Positions 10,813-21,732 of a DNA stretch of 64,000 bases are shown piece after piece (within the stretch, counting starts at the first letter, position 1; every line of letters begins with the position of its first letter). A program made the translations under genes and the position numbers. Under the pieces are notes generated by a model. It was not told the origin of the DNA and did no database searches. It worked only from the letters and a program-made list of their open reading frames with translations. Source of the stretch: Hyaloperonospora brassicae (taxonomy: Eukaryota; Oomycota; Peronosporomycetes; Peronosporales; Peronosporaceae); assembly GCA_947650285.1 (NCBI GenBank), contig CANTFL010000195.1, forward strand, positions 1-64,000, written 5' to 3'.

Positions 10813-11673
10813 ATGGTGCGCGTGCCCGGATCTTCTGAGGCCTCTAGATTTCACCGTGAGTCCACTGGCGAAGATGTCAAGATCAAGCAAGAACCTGGGA
10901 TTGAAGTGTCAGCGACAGAGGGATCGACGCAGACACGCAGAAGAACAAGATCCCCATTCCATCAGAGTTTTGGGAGGTGCTCTGATGGAATGAAAATGAA
11001 AGAGGAAGATCGAGAGATCGATCTGGAAGATAAGCCTCAGTTCCCTCCTAAGGTCTTTTCGGGGGCCACCGCAGATCGCTCTGCAAAGAGCAATCTGCTG
11101 GATGAAAATCCAAAGGCGAAAGCCAAACCTTACCTCCTCGTTGACATATCTCCTGACCTCAAGCCGAGGAACACTATCGCGAGATCGACCACATCTGAAC
11201 GACCCACGACGAGATCAATGGGATCGGACGTCAAAGATCGCCAGATCGGCAGAACCGTGCAATCGAAGATCGGAGTCGAAGAGGAATACGATGAAGCACC
11301 AGATAAGATCGCGATGCCGAAGACGGAATGTAAATCGATGAAGATCGCGTCCAGGGAGGAGGAGACGACGGGTGAGGCGAGGGAGCGTGCGAAATGGAAA
11401 TACTATAATGGCCATTTGAAGACGCTGCTCATGACGGATCCAGTGTTCAAGATATTACGGCCCAAGTTGATTGGTCATCTGGATAAGCAGATCTCGGTCC
11501 CACCTCCAGAGATTAACAAACTTGACGCGATTAACTTGATTTTGCAGATGTTGGACGACATGAATTTCTGCGCTAATGCTTTTGGAGGAGGTGAACTGCT
11601 GAGTTGCAGCTTGGAACAGTTGGAGGACGCAAGAAGCAAGTTCGTGGGGATCATGACACTTATGGTGAGCTAA
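10813..11673 (+). CDS. N-terminal gag ORF, unit B
   Basis: ATG at 10813 (MVRVPGSSEAS); the open frame extends upstream to a GTG at 10762. It encodes 286 residues, mostly hydrophilic and charged (repeated Lys/Glu/Arg), with a more ordered C-terminal third (KWKYYNGHLKTLL ... INLILQMLDDMNF). No known domain was recognised. It is called gag by position, directly after the leader and ahead of the capsid-like ORF. The A-unit equivalent lies outside the window. Confidence 0.5.
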   Translation: MVRVPGSSEASRFHRESTGEDVKIKQEPGIEVSATEGSTQTRRRTRSPFHQSFGRCSDGMKMKEEDREIDLEDKPQFPPKVFSGATADRSAKSNLLDENPKAKAKPYLLVDISPDLKPRNTIARSTTSERPTTRSMGSDVKDRQIGRTVQSKIGVEEEYDEAPDKIAMPKTECKSMKIASREEETTGEARERAKWKYYNGHLKTLLMTDPVFKILRPKLIGHLDKQISVPPPEINKLDAINLILQMLDDMNFCANAFGGGELLSCSLEQLEDARSKFVGIMTLMVS

Positions 11674-11914
11674 GCCACTAAGCCTAAAGACAAGATCGCT
11701 ATACACTCGGACTCACTCCGATAGCAACTCACAGGATCTCCCACTATGCCTCAGCTGACTCTGAGATCTAGTCAGACGAATCCATCAGAATTCGCTGGAT
11801 ATCTCTAGGACCGTCGGGAGGAACGTTCATACAGGACCGGATCGGCAAGGCCAAGATCTAAGCCTTTAGGAGCAAACCAATATCGACGTACAATCACGGC
11901 CAACCGGTGCACCT
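11674..11914. other. Degenerate gag spacer
   Basis: 240 bases between the first gag ORF and the capsid part. Stops occur in all frames, so it is probably decayed gag coding sequence. No motif was seen. Confidence 0.3.
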
Positions 11915-12904
11915 ATGAGGTTTGGAGATCAGGAAGATTATGATCTAAGTCGATATTTTAATATGGCGATGAAGAAACACGAAGCAGAACAACGATTAGC
12001 CCAACGAATGAATCGACAGCCGCGCCGTGATCCATATCGCCGTACTTTTGCTCAACCCTCGCAAGAGATTTATGACAAGCCGGATGTGGATATGGAATCG
12101 GTGGAATCCAACACTTACGATCAGATCCAGCAGGAGGTAGAATATGATCCGGACGATCTTTGGATGGCCGAACCAAGGCGACCTCAAGTTGCCGCGACCG
12201 GTGTGACTAACGATACCAAATCCGTCATTCAAAGGATCAGAACCTCAGCGATCCATGAGTTGAAAGAGTTCTCGGGAACGTATCGAGAAGTAGACAAAGC
12301 ACAGACCTAGATCGGCAAAGTTCAATCGGCGTTCTTCCGGGACCTAGCATCGAACGAAGAGAGATGTCTGGTTTTCGGCAATCTCCTGGTAGGCCCAGCC
12401 CGCTACTGGTACCGACAGCTGCGCAGATCAACGAAATCCAATTGGAAAGAATGATGAACAGCTTCCTCTTGGAATGTGCGGGACACGGGATGTCAGCGAG
12501 CCGGCAATATTACCACGCGAAGAAGCGGTCGGAAGCTAAACCCTCTACAGTACTTGCAACGGCTCAACGTGATGGGAATGCAGGCGAAGGTACTGGTGAA
12601 AAATGGAGCGCCAGGTGCACGCAAGGAACATGTCAACCATTTCATTGACACCTTGGACGATCCCGATCTCTCCGACCAGCTGCTACTACTGAATGTAGTA
12701 GATGCGGATGCCATGCAGGAGAAATTGCATGAATATCAGCAGGGTAGATCGCGTCAAGGGAAAGTGATGATGGGGTCGTCCAAGATCAGACAGAAGGGGA
12801 CGCCTGGTCCAGCACTTTCTAAGCCTGTACTTGCGGTGAGGATGGTCCGTACCGAGGATATCAGCAGTGAGTCAGAATCGGACACCTGGTCCAGCACTTT
12901 CTAA
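11915..12904 (+). pseudogene. gag capsid region, unit B (broken)
   Basis: Capsid-type Gag in at least three pieces. 11915-12310 ends IHELKEFSGTYREVDKAQT and a TAG; the same frame continues IGKVQSAFFRD ... GPARYWYRQL, the conserved retrotransposon gag core, to TGA TGA near 12450. 12476-12904 carries the rest (ASRQYYHAKKRSE in one frame, YLQRLNVMGMQAK and HFIDTLDDPDLSDQ in the other) and is thrown out of frame by an 82-bp tandem duplication. Confidence 0.75.
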
Positions 12905-12966
12905 GCCTGCACTGGCGGTGAGGATGGTCCGTACCGAGGATATCAGCAGTGAGTCAGAATCGGACA
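12803..12966 (+). repeat. 82-bp tandem duplication in gag, unit B
   Basis: Two near-identical 82-bp units, 12803-12884 and 12885-12966, each beginning CCTGGTCCAGC and ending CGGACA. As 82 is not a multiple of three, the second unit shifts the gag frame and creates the stop at 12904. The start of the window corresponds to the second unit; whether A also has two copies cannot be seen. Confidence 0.85.
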
Positions 12967-12992
12967 CCAACGGATCCGATTCGAAAGATTGA

Positions 12993-13364
12993 TTGAGATC
13001 GATCCATATGGCTGCCACTACGGATCGGCGAACACCATCTCGCAACGCTTCAGCGAATATGAGATCGGTCGATCCGAATACTCGTCGAAACTACCAAGAT
13101 CGCAATATGCCATTAAGGCCGTGTAACCATTGCGGATCAACTAAGCATGGAGATCTCGGTTGTTGGAAGCCGCTCACGTGCCAGAAATGTGGGCGTAAAG
13201 GACGTTCCACCGACAATTGCTTCTTCGTGTGTCGCGCCTGCGGTGAGATGCATGACCCGGGAAAGTGTCCCATGGAGGAGTTCTACAACATGATCCACCA
13301 GTGGTACGTACCGAACAAGCATGCAGGGATGCTGCCAGAGAAGGCCAAGAAGATGTTAAACTAG
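12993..13364 (+). pseudogene. gag nucleocapsid zinc knuckles, unit B
   Basis: Same product as 88-459: knuckles CNHC...H...C, CQKC...C (no His) and CRAC...H...C. Four base differences from unit A were noticed, including P to Q in the second knuckle. Opened by a TTG directly after an in-frame TGA, so it is a continuation of gag rather than an independent gene. Confidence 0.7.
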
Positions 13365-13624
13365 AACGCTCGCCAGGTTTGAATCACGTAGAGACGAGCG
13401 TTCTGGGCTCTGCATAGTTGCATACGTGGAGAAAAAGAAGACAGATCGCGAGAGTAAGCAGAATGCCGATATGGAAACAAATATATCTCGTTCGAAGTCA
13501 AAACGTGTCACTTCTGTCTCCAGTCTGAAGAGGATCGACGAGTACTCGCGATCTGAACCAATATGGAGATCGAGCTTGCTTATGGTGAATCTCGCGGATA
13601 CCGGAAGCATTATTCGCCCGGGAA

Positions 13625-14113
13625 GTGGTTAAGAAGGCGAACGCTGTTGGCAAGATCAACAACGTGAAAGCAGCTCTGCTTTTTGATTCCGGTTCTGAAG
13701 TGTCGATTATTGATACCACCTTTGCTCGTAAGGTCGGTTGTCACATTGACCAAAGTCAACGACAAGAATGTATCGGGATCGGAGAAACTCCGTACATGAC
13801 GACAGGAATTACCAAGATCAAGGTAACACTTGCGGGATCACTGGAATATTATTGCAATGTATGGATAGGCGATCAAGCGGGACAAGATGCAATTTTAGGG
13901 ACGGACTGTATGGTACCTGCCGGGTTGCGGGTCGATCTGGCTGACGGTGCGTTGTGCCTACCAGAAGAAGTCTGTATTCACATTGCAGGACGTCGTCCCG
14001 CGTACGGATCGAAGATACAGAATGTGACGGCGAATGACCAGCATATAGTGATCCTGGTCGGAGAGTCAAGAAAAGTAAAGATTGGGATCGGTGGGGCCAA
14101 GATGAAGTTGTGA
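13625..14113 (+). pseudogene. Retropepsin-like aspartic protease, unit B
   Basis: Matches 720-1208. Active site LLFDSGSEVSIID retained; the C-terminal motif reads ILGTDCMVPAG with Phe changed to Cys. Separated from gag and RT by stops. Confidence 0.8.
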
Positions 14114-14143
14114 GTCACAAGAGGACCAGATTGGGTACCTACG

Positions 14144-14670
14144 GTGATCTCGGGGTTGGGCAGAAGAAAGTATCTGCAGATGACCAACATTGGCGATCGA
14201 GAGATCATACTGCCCACCCACACTATATTAGGCGTGTGGATGGAAGGCGATATGATACCACGGACTCGAGGCTTTTTGTTGGCTGGATCGGGGAGGTACA
14301 AAGAGTGGCAAACTCTGGCGTATAAGGCTACGACGGATCGCGTGAAGGAACTTCCAGAGGACCAAATCGGACCGTTGGTAGATCGCCTAAATACTTCGTC
14401 CCTTAACGTATCATGAAGCGACCCTCCGATCCGCTAAAAGATATACCTCGAGCGGTCTATATGGTAACGCGGCAGGCCGGGAACGAGAATTCGCAAAGAG
14501 CAGATACCGTGGTTACGGGGGAAGGAAGGATCAATGGAGTCGGATCGACCTCATTGGATGAAGTAAATCTATCGCCTATGAATAACGACCACGGGATCGG
14601 AACCCGATGTGCAATGAAAGGGGATCACGAGATCGAACAGGGAGGACAAAGCAATATACTGTCTTCATAA
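14144..14670 (+). pseudogene. Protease-RT linker, unit B
   Basis: Two ORFs (14144-14416, 14413-14670) overlapping by ATGA, exactly as in unit A, so the frameshift predates the duplication or was copied between units. No catalytic motif. Confidence 0.5.
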
Positions 14671-14805
14671 TACATCGATCTTGTAGACAACAGATTAGAA
14701 TTAAATCAGCCCGAGGAGAAGAAAGAGTCGGAGGAGGAGAAATCGCCCAATATTGGCAAAACTAAGATTGCAGGAGCACCAGTCTATTATCACGAGAGTG
14801 GAGAT

Positions 14806-15900
14806 TTGTTTGCTGAAGATATCGAACAGCACCTGGCGGTGTTACCAGAGATGTCCACGGCTACGGAAGAAGTGGTAATTGATGACATTCAGATCGGCGA
14901 TCCAAATGTGCCTCTCACCACGGATCAACAGCGGCTCAGGTCGCTGATCTGGAAGAGCCGTCACCTTCGCATGGGTAAAGGTATTGCTCTACTGCCAGCA
15001 GCACGAGGGGCGATCTGTGATATTGATGTCGGTGGTGCCAAACCAGTAGGACAAAGAGTCCATCCGGTTGCACCTAAATATCGGGAGAAGTTGTCCGATC
15101 CCATCAAGGGAATGTTAGCGGCCAAGATCATTCAACCATTCACGTCGCCTTGGGCGTCTTCGATAGTGGTGATCATCAAGAAGAATGGAGTGGATATTCG
15201 TCTCTGTATTTATTATCGAAGAGTAAATTAGCTGACGAGCCTGATGGTTCATCCCATGCCGTTAATTGACGATCTACTGGAGGATTTGGATAAGGCTCTA
15301 TGGTACTGTTCGCTAGACATGGCTAGTGGATTCTGGGTCGTGGAAATGACCGAACGAGCAAAACTGACCTCAGCGTTTGTCACGCCGTTTGACCTGTTCG
15401 AGTGGCTTCGAATGTCTTTTGGGCTTAAGAACGCGCCCCAGATCTACCAACGTCTGGTTGACAATGCGCTGTATGGATATCTCAAGATCGGCCAGAGATC
15501 AGCTTCAGATGGCCCGATCGACGTGTTCAAAGATGGAGAACCTGGGACAGATCGACGGCCTTTTAAACTGGGACGCCGATCTTATATTGACGATATTCTC
15601 ATACCGGCCACGTCATGGGAATCTTGGTACGCAAAAGTGGAACGACTGCTGGAAGCATGTGATAAGTGGAATCTGTCTATCAGTCTCACAAAGAGTTTTT
15701 GGGGGTGCCGTAAAGTCGATTATTTGGGACATCGAGTGTTGTTGGATGGTATGGAGGCTCAGCCCAAGAACTTGGAAAAGCAGGTCATCATCCCATTTCC
15801 TAGCACGCTACGAGCTATGCAATCCTTCCTCGGGAGCCTTAATTATTACCGCCGTTTGATTGAGGATTTGCAGTATACGCCGCTGTGTTATATGAGCTAA
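14806..15900 (+). pseudogene. Reverse transcriptase, unit B
   Basis: Matches 1901-2995 with the same TAG (15229-15231) and the same end stop. CSLDMASGFW, FGLKNAPQIYQ and YIDDIL are present. Where unit A reads LQDLYKALWY this unit reads LEDLDKALWY, the more usual form, so A carries extra damage here. Confidence 0.9.
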
Positions 15901-15998
15901 GGGAATCGGATTTCTTCGAGATCGGCCGATCTCAGCTCGCAGCAGGAGACGAATGGTCGAATGAAAACCGATGAAAGGAGGCTAAGGTTGCGACTACG

Positions 15999-16355
15999 AT
16001 GCCTAAGGCTAAGATAGCTACAGCTCCCATGCTCAAACATTTTGACCCGGATCGTCTTCTCGTAATCGTGGTTAATGCTAGTAAGTGGGCTGTCTCAGCG
16101 GTCCTGATACAGGAGTGTGATGGCGTGTATCATCCGGTGACGTTTACTAGCCGCACGTTGAAGCCCAATATGATTAACTAAGGAACGGTGGAGAAGGAAG
16201 TGCTGGAGTTACTTCGTGTTTTGGATGTGTGCTACACTACACTAGCTTCACGAGAGATCACTGTGCTGACTCGACACTTCACGCTAGCGTGGTTGATGCA
16301 ACCTCGAGGGCTCAACGGGAGATTAAAACGGTAGGCTGCTTTGCTGTCAAACTGG
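15999..16355 (+). pseudogene. First (degenerate) RNase H domain, unit B
   Basis: As 3094-3450: VVNASKWAVSAVL and VLTRHFTLAWL, lacking acidic residues at the expected catalytic positions, with the same in-frame stop at 16179-16181. Confidence 0.7.
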
Positions 16356-16505
16356 ACTATGGAGGTGAAGAGGTGCGAGAGAGAAGAGGAAGAAATCCTG
16401 GGCATGTTGGCAGCGAGTATCACCCTCAAGAGACGAAATAGAAGAGATGCTGATCGCGATCTCCCCGCGTAAAGACTGCCGACGCAAGATATCAACACCA
16501 CCACC

Positions 16506-16915
16506 AACGGTGGAAGCAGATGGGGAGTTGCTGGTGGCCAGTTTTGATGGATCGGCGAGGATAAAAAGAAAGGACGGTCGTACAGTGCTGTGATATGGAT
16601 GCTACCTGAGTGGACGATCGTGGCGGCAGAATCCAGATACGTTCTCGACCTCACCGTGAACAAAGCAGAGTATAATGGCTTGCTATTATGCTTCAAATTA
16701 CTTGCCGATCTGGACAGGAGGCGAGTAATTCTGTGTGGAGAATCTAATTTGGTGATCCGACAGATATGCGGCGAGATCGACTGAAAGACATGGGGCCTGC
16801 AACTCTTGAAACATAAAGCGTTAGAGAAATTTCGATCTTGGCCTAGTCACGCGTTTCTGCACATGAAGCGAGAATCGAACCAAAGTGCAGATCGACTAGC
16901 CAGCACAGCATTGCA
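16506..16915 (+). pseudogene. Second RNase H domain, unit B
   Basis: As 3601-4010: VASFDGSA, NKAEYNGLLL, LCGESNLVIRQ, NQSADRLA, with the same frameshift and the same TGA (16782-16784). Confidence 0.7.
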
Positions 16916-18248
16916 ATATGAAAAAGGAAGAACTGTTGTATATGAAGAAGATCTACAAGATCTGAGGACTCTGAACCGTCTCGATGAATTGTTGAAGCCC
17001 AAGCAGGATGGGCATCTTGCTCGAATAACTGCGGCCACGAGGTCAGCCGAGAGGATACGCCATCAGCTTGAAGTGATACAGGAGGAGACAGTAAAGAGGA
17101 TTAGGATTCGACGAACTGTACAAGCTCAAGATCAAGAGCGTTGGATCGTCCACCTCAAGAGCTATCTGAACGGCGATTTATCAAGCCTGGACGCTGGAGA
17201 AGTGAAGGTGTGCGCAAAACTAGCACCTGAGTACGAGATCGATGAGAACGGTTTGCTTTTCTTCTGCTCCATGGAGAAAAGAGAGTCAGAAGATCGCGAT
17301 GGTTTGATGCGTCTAGTGATCCCAGAGACTTTGCAACAGGACTTTTTGCACCAATACCACGCAAGCCTGGAGAAGGGCCACCAAGGTATTGGCAGAACGT
17401 ACCAGAAAATCAGATCGCGATCCCACTGGAAAGGGCTGTACCGGAGTGTGCAACGATATGTAGGCGAGTGTACCGATTGTGATACTGGAAAGGGATGTAC
17501 GATGATCCATGGGAGATCGCCTGGTGATTTACAAGCAGCCTACCCATTCCAGATCATCGCAATGGATCATATCCCGTCGTTGCCTAAGTCTTTCAAAGGG
17601 AACACTGAGCTGCTCATTTGGGTAGATTTTTTCTCGGGGTATGTGATCGCAAAAGCTAGCTCGTCACGGACAGCACAGACGATTGCGGAGAATTACGAAG
17701 AATGCGCGTTCCGACGTTTTGGAGCTAGCGAGGCTATCAGGCACGATCGGGAACCGGGATTTATGTCCGATTTCTTCCGAGCCTTCAGCCAAATCGTAGG
17801 ACATAAACAGCGTGCCACCATGACATACAGACCACAAGCAAACGGAATGGCCAAACAAATGGTGCAAACACTGACGAGAGCGCTCAAGATGTATGTGGCT
17901 GATGCCAACCAACAGGATTGGGATGAGTATGCTGAACGGCTCACATTTGCGATCAACACCGCGCAAGATCGGATTCGGGGGGACACCCCATTCTATCTGA
18001 TTCATGGGTGGGACCCGCGATCAACATTGGAAGCTACGTTATCAGTAGGGAACACGGGAACACGAGATCGCGACCCAAAGAGGTGGAGATACAGAATACA
18101 AAGAAAATATGTGCGAGCCCGATCTGCAGTGAACGATCACTTGCAAGCTGCGATCCAGGAGAGAGCAGATCGACACAATGAAGACCTGGAGCCATACAAA
18201 GTCGAAGTGGGAACGCAAGTATGTCTATACCTGGATCGAGTCAAGTAA
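16806..18248 (+). CDS. Integrase, truncated by a stop, unit B
   Basis: 480-residue ORF equal to the first three quarters of the unit A integrase: end of second RNase H, HHCC zinc domain, Asp (IIAMDHIPS), Asp (IRHDREPG) and the same NGMAKQM with Lys at the usual Glu position. A TAA at 18246-18248 (GGA in unit A) cuts it before the chromodomain. A cluster of differences from A lies at about 18075-18215. Confidence 0.85.
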   Translation: MKHKALEKFRSWPSHAFLHMKRESNQSADRLASTALQYEKGRTVVYEEDLQDLRTLNRLDELLKPKQDGHLARITAATRSAERIRHQLEVIQEETVKRIRIRRTVQAQDQERWIVHLKSYLNGDLSSLDAGEVKVCAKLAPEYEIDENGLLFFCSMEKRESEDRDGLMRLVIPETLQQDFLHQYHASLEKGHQGIGRTYQKIRSRSHWKGLYRSVQRYVGECTDCDTGKGCTMIHGRSPGDLQAAYPFQIIAMDHIPSLPKSFKGNTELLIWVDFFSGYVIAKASSSRTAQTIAENYEECAFRRFGASEAIRHDREPGFMSDFFRAFSQIVGHKQRATMTYRPQANGMAKQMVQTLTRALKMYVADANQQDWDEYAERLTFAINTAQDRIRGDTPFYLIHGWDPRSTLEATLSVGNTGTRDRDPKRWRYRIQRKYVRARSAVNDHLQAAIQERADRHNEDLEPYKVEVGTQVCLYLDRVK

Positions 18249-18254
18249 GGCTAC

Positions 18255-18734
18255 GTGAAGAAGTTAGATCATATGTGGCATGGCCCATTTCGAGTTGCGG
18301 ATATATGTGGAGATCGCGCGGTGAAATTAGATATCGCAGGGACCCCATATCGACATTTTACGATTGTATATCTATCGAAGATGAAGAAGGTAAAGACGTT
18401 CCCTGAACGGCCGAAGCATCAGCTTACGATGGATGAAGTAGATCGCTTGAATTTTGATGAAGCTCTGCTACCAGAAGACAGTTGGGAGAGCGATCTTGAG
18501 GAGGGAGAATACGAAGTAGAAGAAATATTGGACGTGCGATCTGGTAGGAAAACCCGTTATGGGCGAGTACACCGACAGTTTCTGGTGAAGTGGAAGGGAT
18601 ATCCCGACCTGAGTTGGGTGGATGAGGCCGATCTGAATTGTGGAGCAATCTTGGAAGAGTTTGAGAGAAACCGGGTGAGTCGGAACTGTTTTGAAGTGAT
18701 GCAATCTCACGAAGACAAGTCGGACGAGTCTTAA
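18255..18734 (+). pseudogene. Integrase C-terminus and chromodomain, unit B
   Basis: Same frame as the preceding ORF after the TAA. It contains the integrase C-terminal fold (MWHGPFRVADIC, a GPF/Y-type motif) and a chromodomain with QFLVKWKGYPDLSW. The last 25 residues differ from unit A, where identity between units falls sharply. Confidence 0.8.
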
Positions 18735-18739
18735 CGGTA

Positions 18740-18860
18740 TGAGCAGATAGGCTAGGAGATAGCACACTCTGATGGATGGGTTTGCAAGGTGTACTAGGCA
18801 GTAGCATACGCTGATGGATGAAGTTGCAAGATGTGCTAGGAGTTAGTACATGCAAATGGG
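18740..18860 (+). repeat. Tandem ~41-bp hairpin repeats after pol, unit B
   Basis: About three imperfect ~41-bp units. Inverted arms persist with paired changes or single mismatches: GTGTACTA/TAGCATAC and TGTGCTA/TAGTACA. Located as in unit A, between convergent pol and antisense ORFs. Confidence 0.6.
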
Positions 18861-19113
18861 TTTATCTACGTGTGTGAGCATGGATGTAGTCAATTAAATT
18901 ACCTTACAGAATGAAATGGGTCGATGAAAGAATCGAGGTTGTGGAGGGTAAAAGGATATAATTACCAAAAAAGACGATGGAGAGACATACACAATTATGG
19001 AAAAACCATCTGGATCGAACATCGATCTGGGACTAAGATAATGAAGCAGGCTTGAACTTGTTCTGTAGACGAGGAATCTACGATCCCGGGTGTGCCTGAT
19101 ACGCGTTGCGGAA

Positions 19114-21732
19114 CTAATTACGCCATGGATCCTCGTGGTCTGCCATTTCCAACGACTTAAACATGTCGACTGGGTTGTCGGAATACCATAAGTCTGGATA
19201 CCAAACTCGTTCTTCATGAGGGCGCGGGTAATGGAGGAAGAAAGGATACAACAAGATATCAAGGTCGCAGTGACCAGCAATAATACCGCTGAGTATCAAT
19301 TTAAAAAATCTTATAACGCCCTCCGAAGCGAGATTGACGCTGTTTTTGTTGACGTCAAAACGCTTGAATGAACTGATCAGATCGTCGTTGAGCCAGAAAG
19401 GTCGGAAAAGAATGTATGGATTCTTACCAAGCTTGCTGGTGACTGTACTCAAGCTCCAGATAGCGAGTACCCATGTCCCAATACCATCAGGTCATGGAGA
19501 ACGATATGGGATTCACGGGAAGCTTGATATTATCTTAAGGCGCTGTAGCGTATAGAGCTTTATTATGTTATTGCGAGATCAGTTCAGGTGCTTAATTTCC
19601 GTGGGCGGAGTCCGTCTGTGAGAGTGGGAGGGGAACAGGAAACGACTGGGCTTGGAGTAGTGGTGGAACAGCAGCTCAATAGTCATAGTTCTCACGCAAA
19701 GCATCGCGATTCGCAAAACTGACCAAGGGGCGATCTCGGAAGTTTTCCGGTAGGAAGGTGCCAAATCATTGAGAATCCACAGATTCCGTGATTGCTAAAG
19801 TGGCGGAAGAAAACCAAAATTGATAGGAGAGAGGACTCTGTTAGCCACTTGGCGCACCGGAACGGTGATGCTGTTGTAGCTATCGGACGAATGGCGGGTT
19901 AAAAGTGCAGTAACTCCGTGGGGCGGGCTAACAGAGCAGATTTCATTGGGTGTTTCTCCCGGCAACGACACATCCACATATCCAGAATCATCACCATCAT
20001 CCTGAATGTCAATTACGAGAGCATCCGAGACCAAAGTAGACGATTAAGAGAGATAACAGGGCTCCGGATCGCTTGGTGGTGGCGGACGCGAAAGCAGTTG
20101 GTCAAGCGTGGTGGTCACAAACGAAAGGGAATCAGTCGGGGCAGCCTGGGAGGGGTCTGGAGATGCGGATCGGAAATCCGATCTAGGTTGACGACGAGCG
20201 GCCGATCTCGATTGGGACAACACGGACCGATTTAGATCATCCAAGCTAGAGCCAAATTCGGCCTATTCCCACTTTCCGATTCAGGCCCATAATCAGTAGA
20301 TGGAGGCGGAGAAGAAGAATCGGATGAAGGCGCTAATGTGATCGATATTGGAAGTTTCATGGAAGTTGTTGAGGGGTACAACGCCAGTGACCGGGAACCT
20401 GATCGGGTTGCGGGAAAACCACTAAACCGTGACCTTGGTTGAATACTCTGACGCTTAATAGGCAGAACAGACGATATCGATCTGGACGTACGAGCAGGCG
20501 ATCTCGACCCCTGGGAAACGGAAGCAGGGGCCAATCCGGCCGGAGTAGCACTCCTGGACGTCGGCCGAGCGGTTAACGCAGGCGACCGGGACCCGAGTAT
20601 GGCACTATTAAGTGTGTCGAAGAGAGTCCAGTGTTCTGATGCGGCCTGATCCTGATCCTGCTCCAACATTCTTAACCGTCCGTGTATTTCGCTATAGTCC
20701 TCAAGCTGACGACGGAGGTTAAGATTCTCTACCTGTGAATGTGTCAGCTGACCTTTCAAAGAAGTCAAATTATCCACTTGCTGTATGAAATCGCTAAGTG
20801 CAACCAGGCCTTCTTCGACTTCCGCTTGGGAACGACCCATCTCCCCTATCAATCTTGAAAATTCTGCTTTAAGAAGGGATTTGTCGGAGGTCAGCTGGAT
20901 ATGCTGCTGTTGGAGAATATCTTGATCGGCTTGGAGAGATTGGACCTGAGCCTCCAAAGTGTTTATCTGCTGCTCCAGATTGGCCCAATCTCGATTTTCG
21001 ACACGTACCAACTCTTGCAGATGATGTAACTGCGCCGATTGATCTTGAGTGGCCTTCAAAGAAAGCTTCCATTCGCCTAAAGAGTGTGCGGTGTTAACGT
21101 ATTGGCCTTGCTTCAAATCGTACCGACGCTGAACGTAGGAGACAAGGGGAGCGGCCGATCTATGCAAAGAGTCGATCTCTTCTTGCAATCGATCTCCCCG
21201 CGCAATAACCTCTCGGTCAGACTGCTGAAGCGCGTGAAATGTATCCTCTTGTCTGGAGAAGGTGGCCTCTCGATCCCAGAAATAGGAGATTGTAGCCAAC
21301 GTGGTTCGAACGTCGTCCACAGACACTCACGGGGAATCAACTGCGGTGTTAACGATCGAAGCGATTTCACTACGAGACTCTCGAGTAGGCAAAGTGTTTA
21401 ACCTAGACGCGTCGAGGCGATCTGGCGAGCCGTGAAACGAGCTTGGCTCAGGTGGTCGATCTGGCGATCCCGTGAGGATAGATTGCGATCCGGCCGGACC
21501 GATATGGCTTGGAGACTCAGATCAATCTGGAACTATGGGAGTATACCTCTGTGATCTGGATATTTGGGCGGCGGAACTCGATCCGGAAATGGAGACTCAG
21601 GTCGATCTAGAACTGTGGAAGTGTGCCCCCGTGATCTGGTGATCTGGGCGACGGGTCTCGATCCGAAGACAGAAGCACGGTGGACCCTTCCGAAGAGTTC
21701 GGCGAGGTGGGGAGACGCGTCGGAGAAGCCAT
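19114..21732 (-). pseudogene. Antisense additional ORF, unit B (nearly full extent)
   Basis: Starts at an ATG on the minus strand (21732) with MASPTRLPTSP, matching MTSPTRLPTPP of unit A; the N-terminal Ser/Pro part has stops. Then the 364-residue coiled-coil ORF (20232-21326), a linker with QSRSAARRQPRSD (20044-20244), an acidic piece DIQDDGDDSGYVD (19795-20034), and a C-terminal domain (19114-19452, FWLNDDLISSFKRF ... FLHYPRPHEERVW). Total about 870 codons if intact. No known enzyme motif. Orientation and place resemble the antisense ORFs of plant Tat-type elements. Confidence 0.65.
20232..21326 (-). CDS. Coiled-coil core of the antisense protein, unit B
   Basis: 364-residue open frame. 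Residues 1-15 are SVDDVRTTLATISYF, shared with unit A. Residues ~20-235 are heptad-rich helix (LQEEIDSLHRSA, LEQQINTLEAQVQSLQ, LRRQLEDYSEIHGRL), predicted coiled coil. Residues ~236-364 are Ser/Pro/Arg-rich and probably disordered, with DTLNSAILGSRSP at the border. A 1.1 kb open frame on the antisense strand, plus the same domains in unit A despite divergence, supports a real gene rather than a shadow. The function is unknown. Confidence 0.7.
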   Translation of the reverse strand: MSVDDVRTTLATISYFWDREATFSRQEDTFHALQQSDREVIARGDRLQEEIDSLHRSAAPLVSYVQRRYDLKQGQYVNTAHSLGEWKLSLKATQDQSAQLHHLQELVRVENRDWANLEQQINTLEAQVQSLQADQDILQQQHIQLTSDKSLLKAEFSRLIGEMGRSQAEVEEGLVALSDFIQQVDNLTSLKGQLTHSQVENLNLRRQLEDYSEIHGRLRMLEQDQDQAASEHWTLFDTLNSAILGSRSPALTARPTSRSATPAGLAPASVSQGSRSPARTSRSISSVLPIKRQSIQPRSRFSGFPATRSGSRSLALYPSTTSMKLPISITLAPSSDSSSPPPSTDYGPESESGNRPNLALAWMI

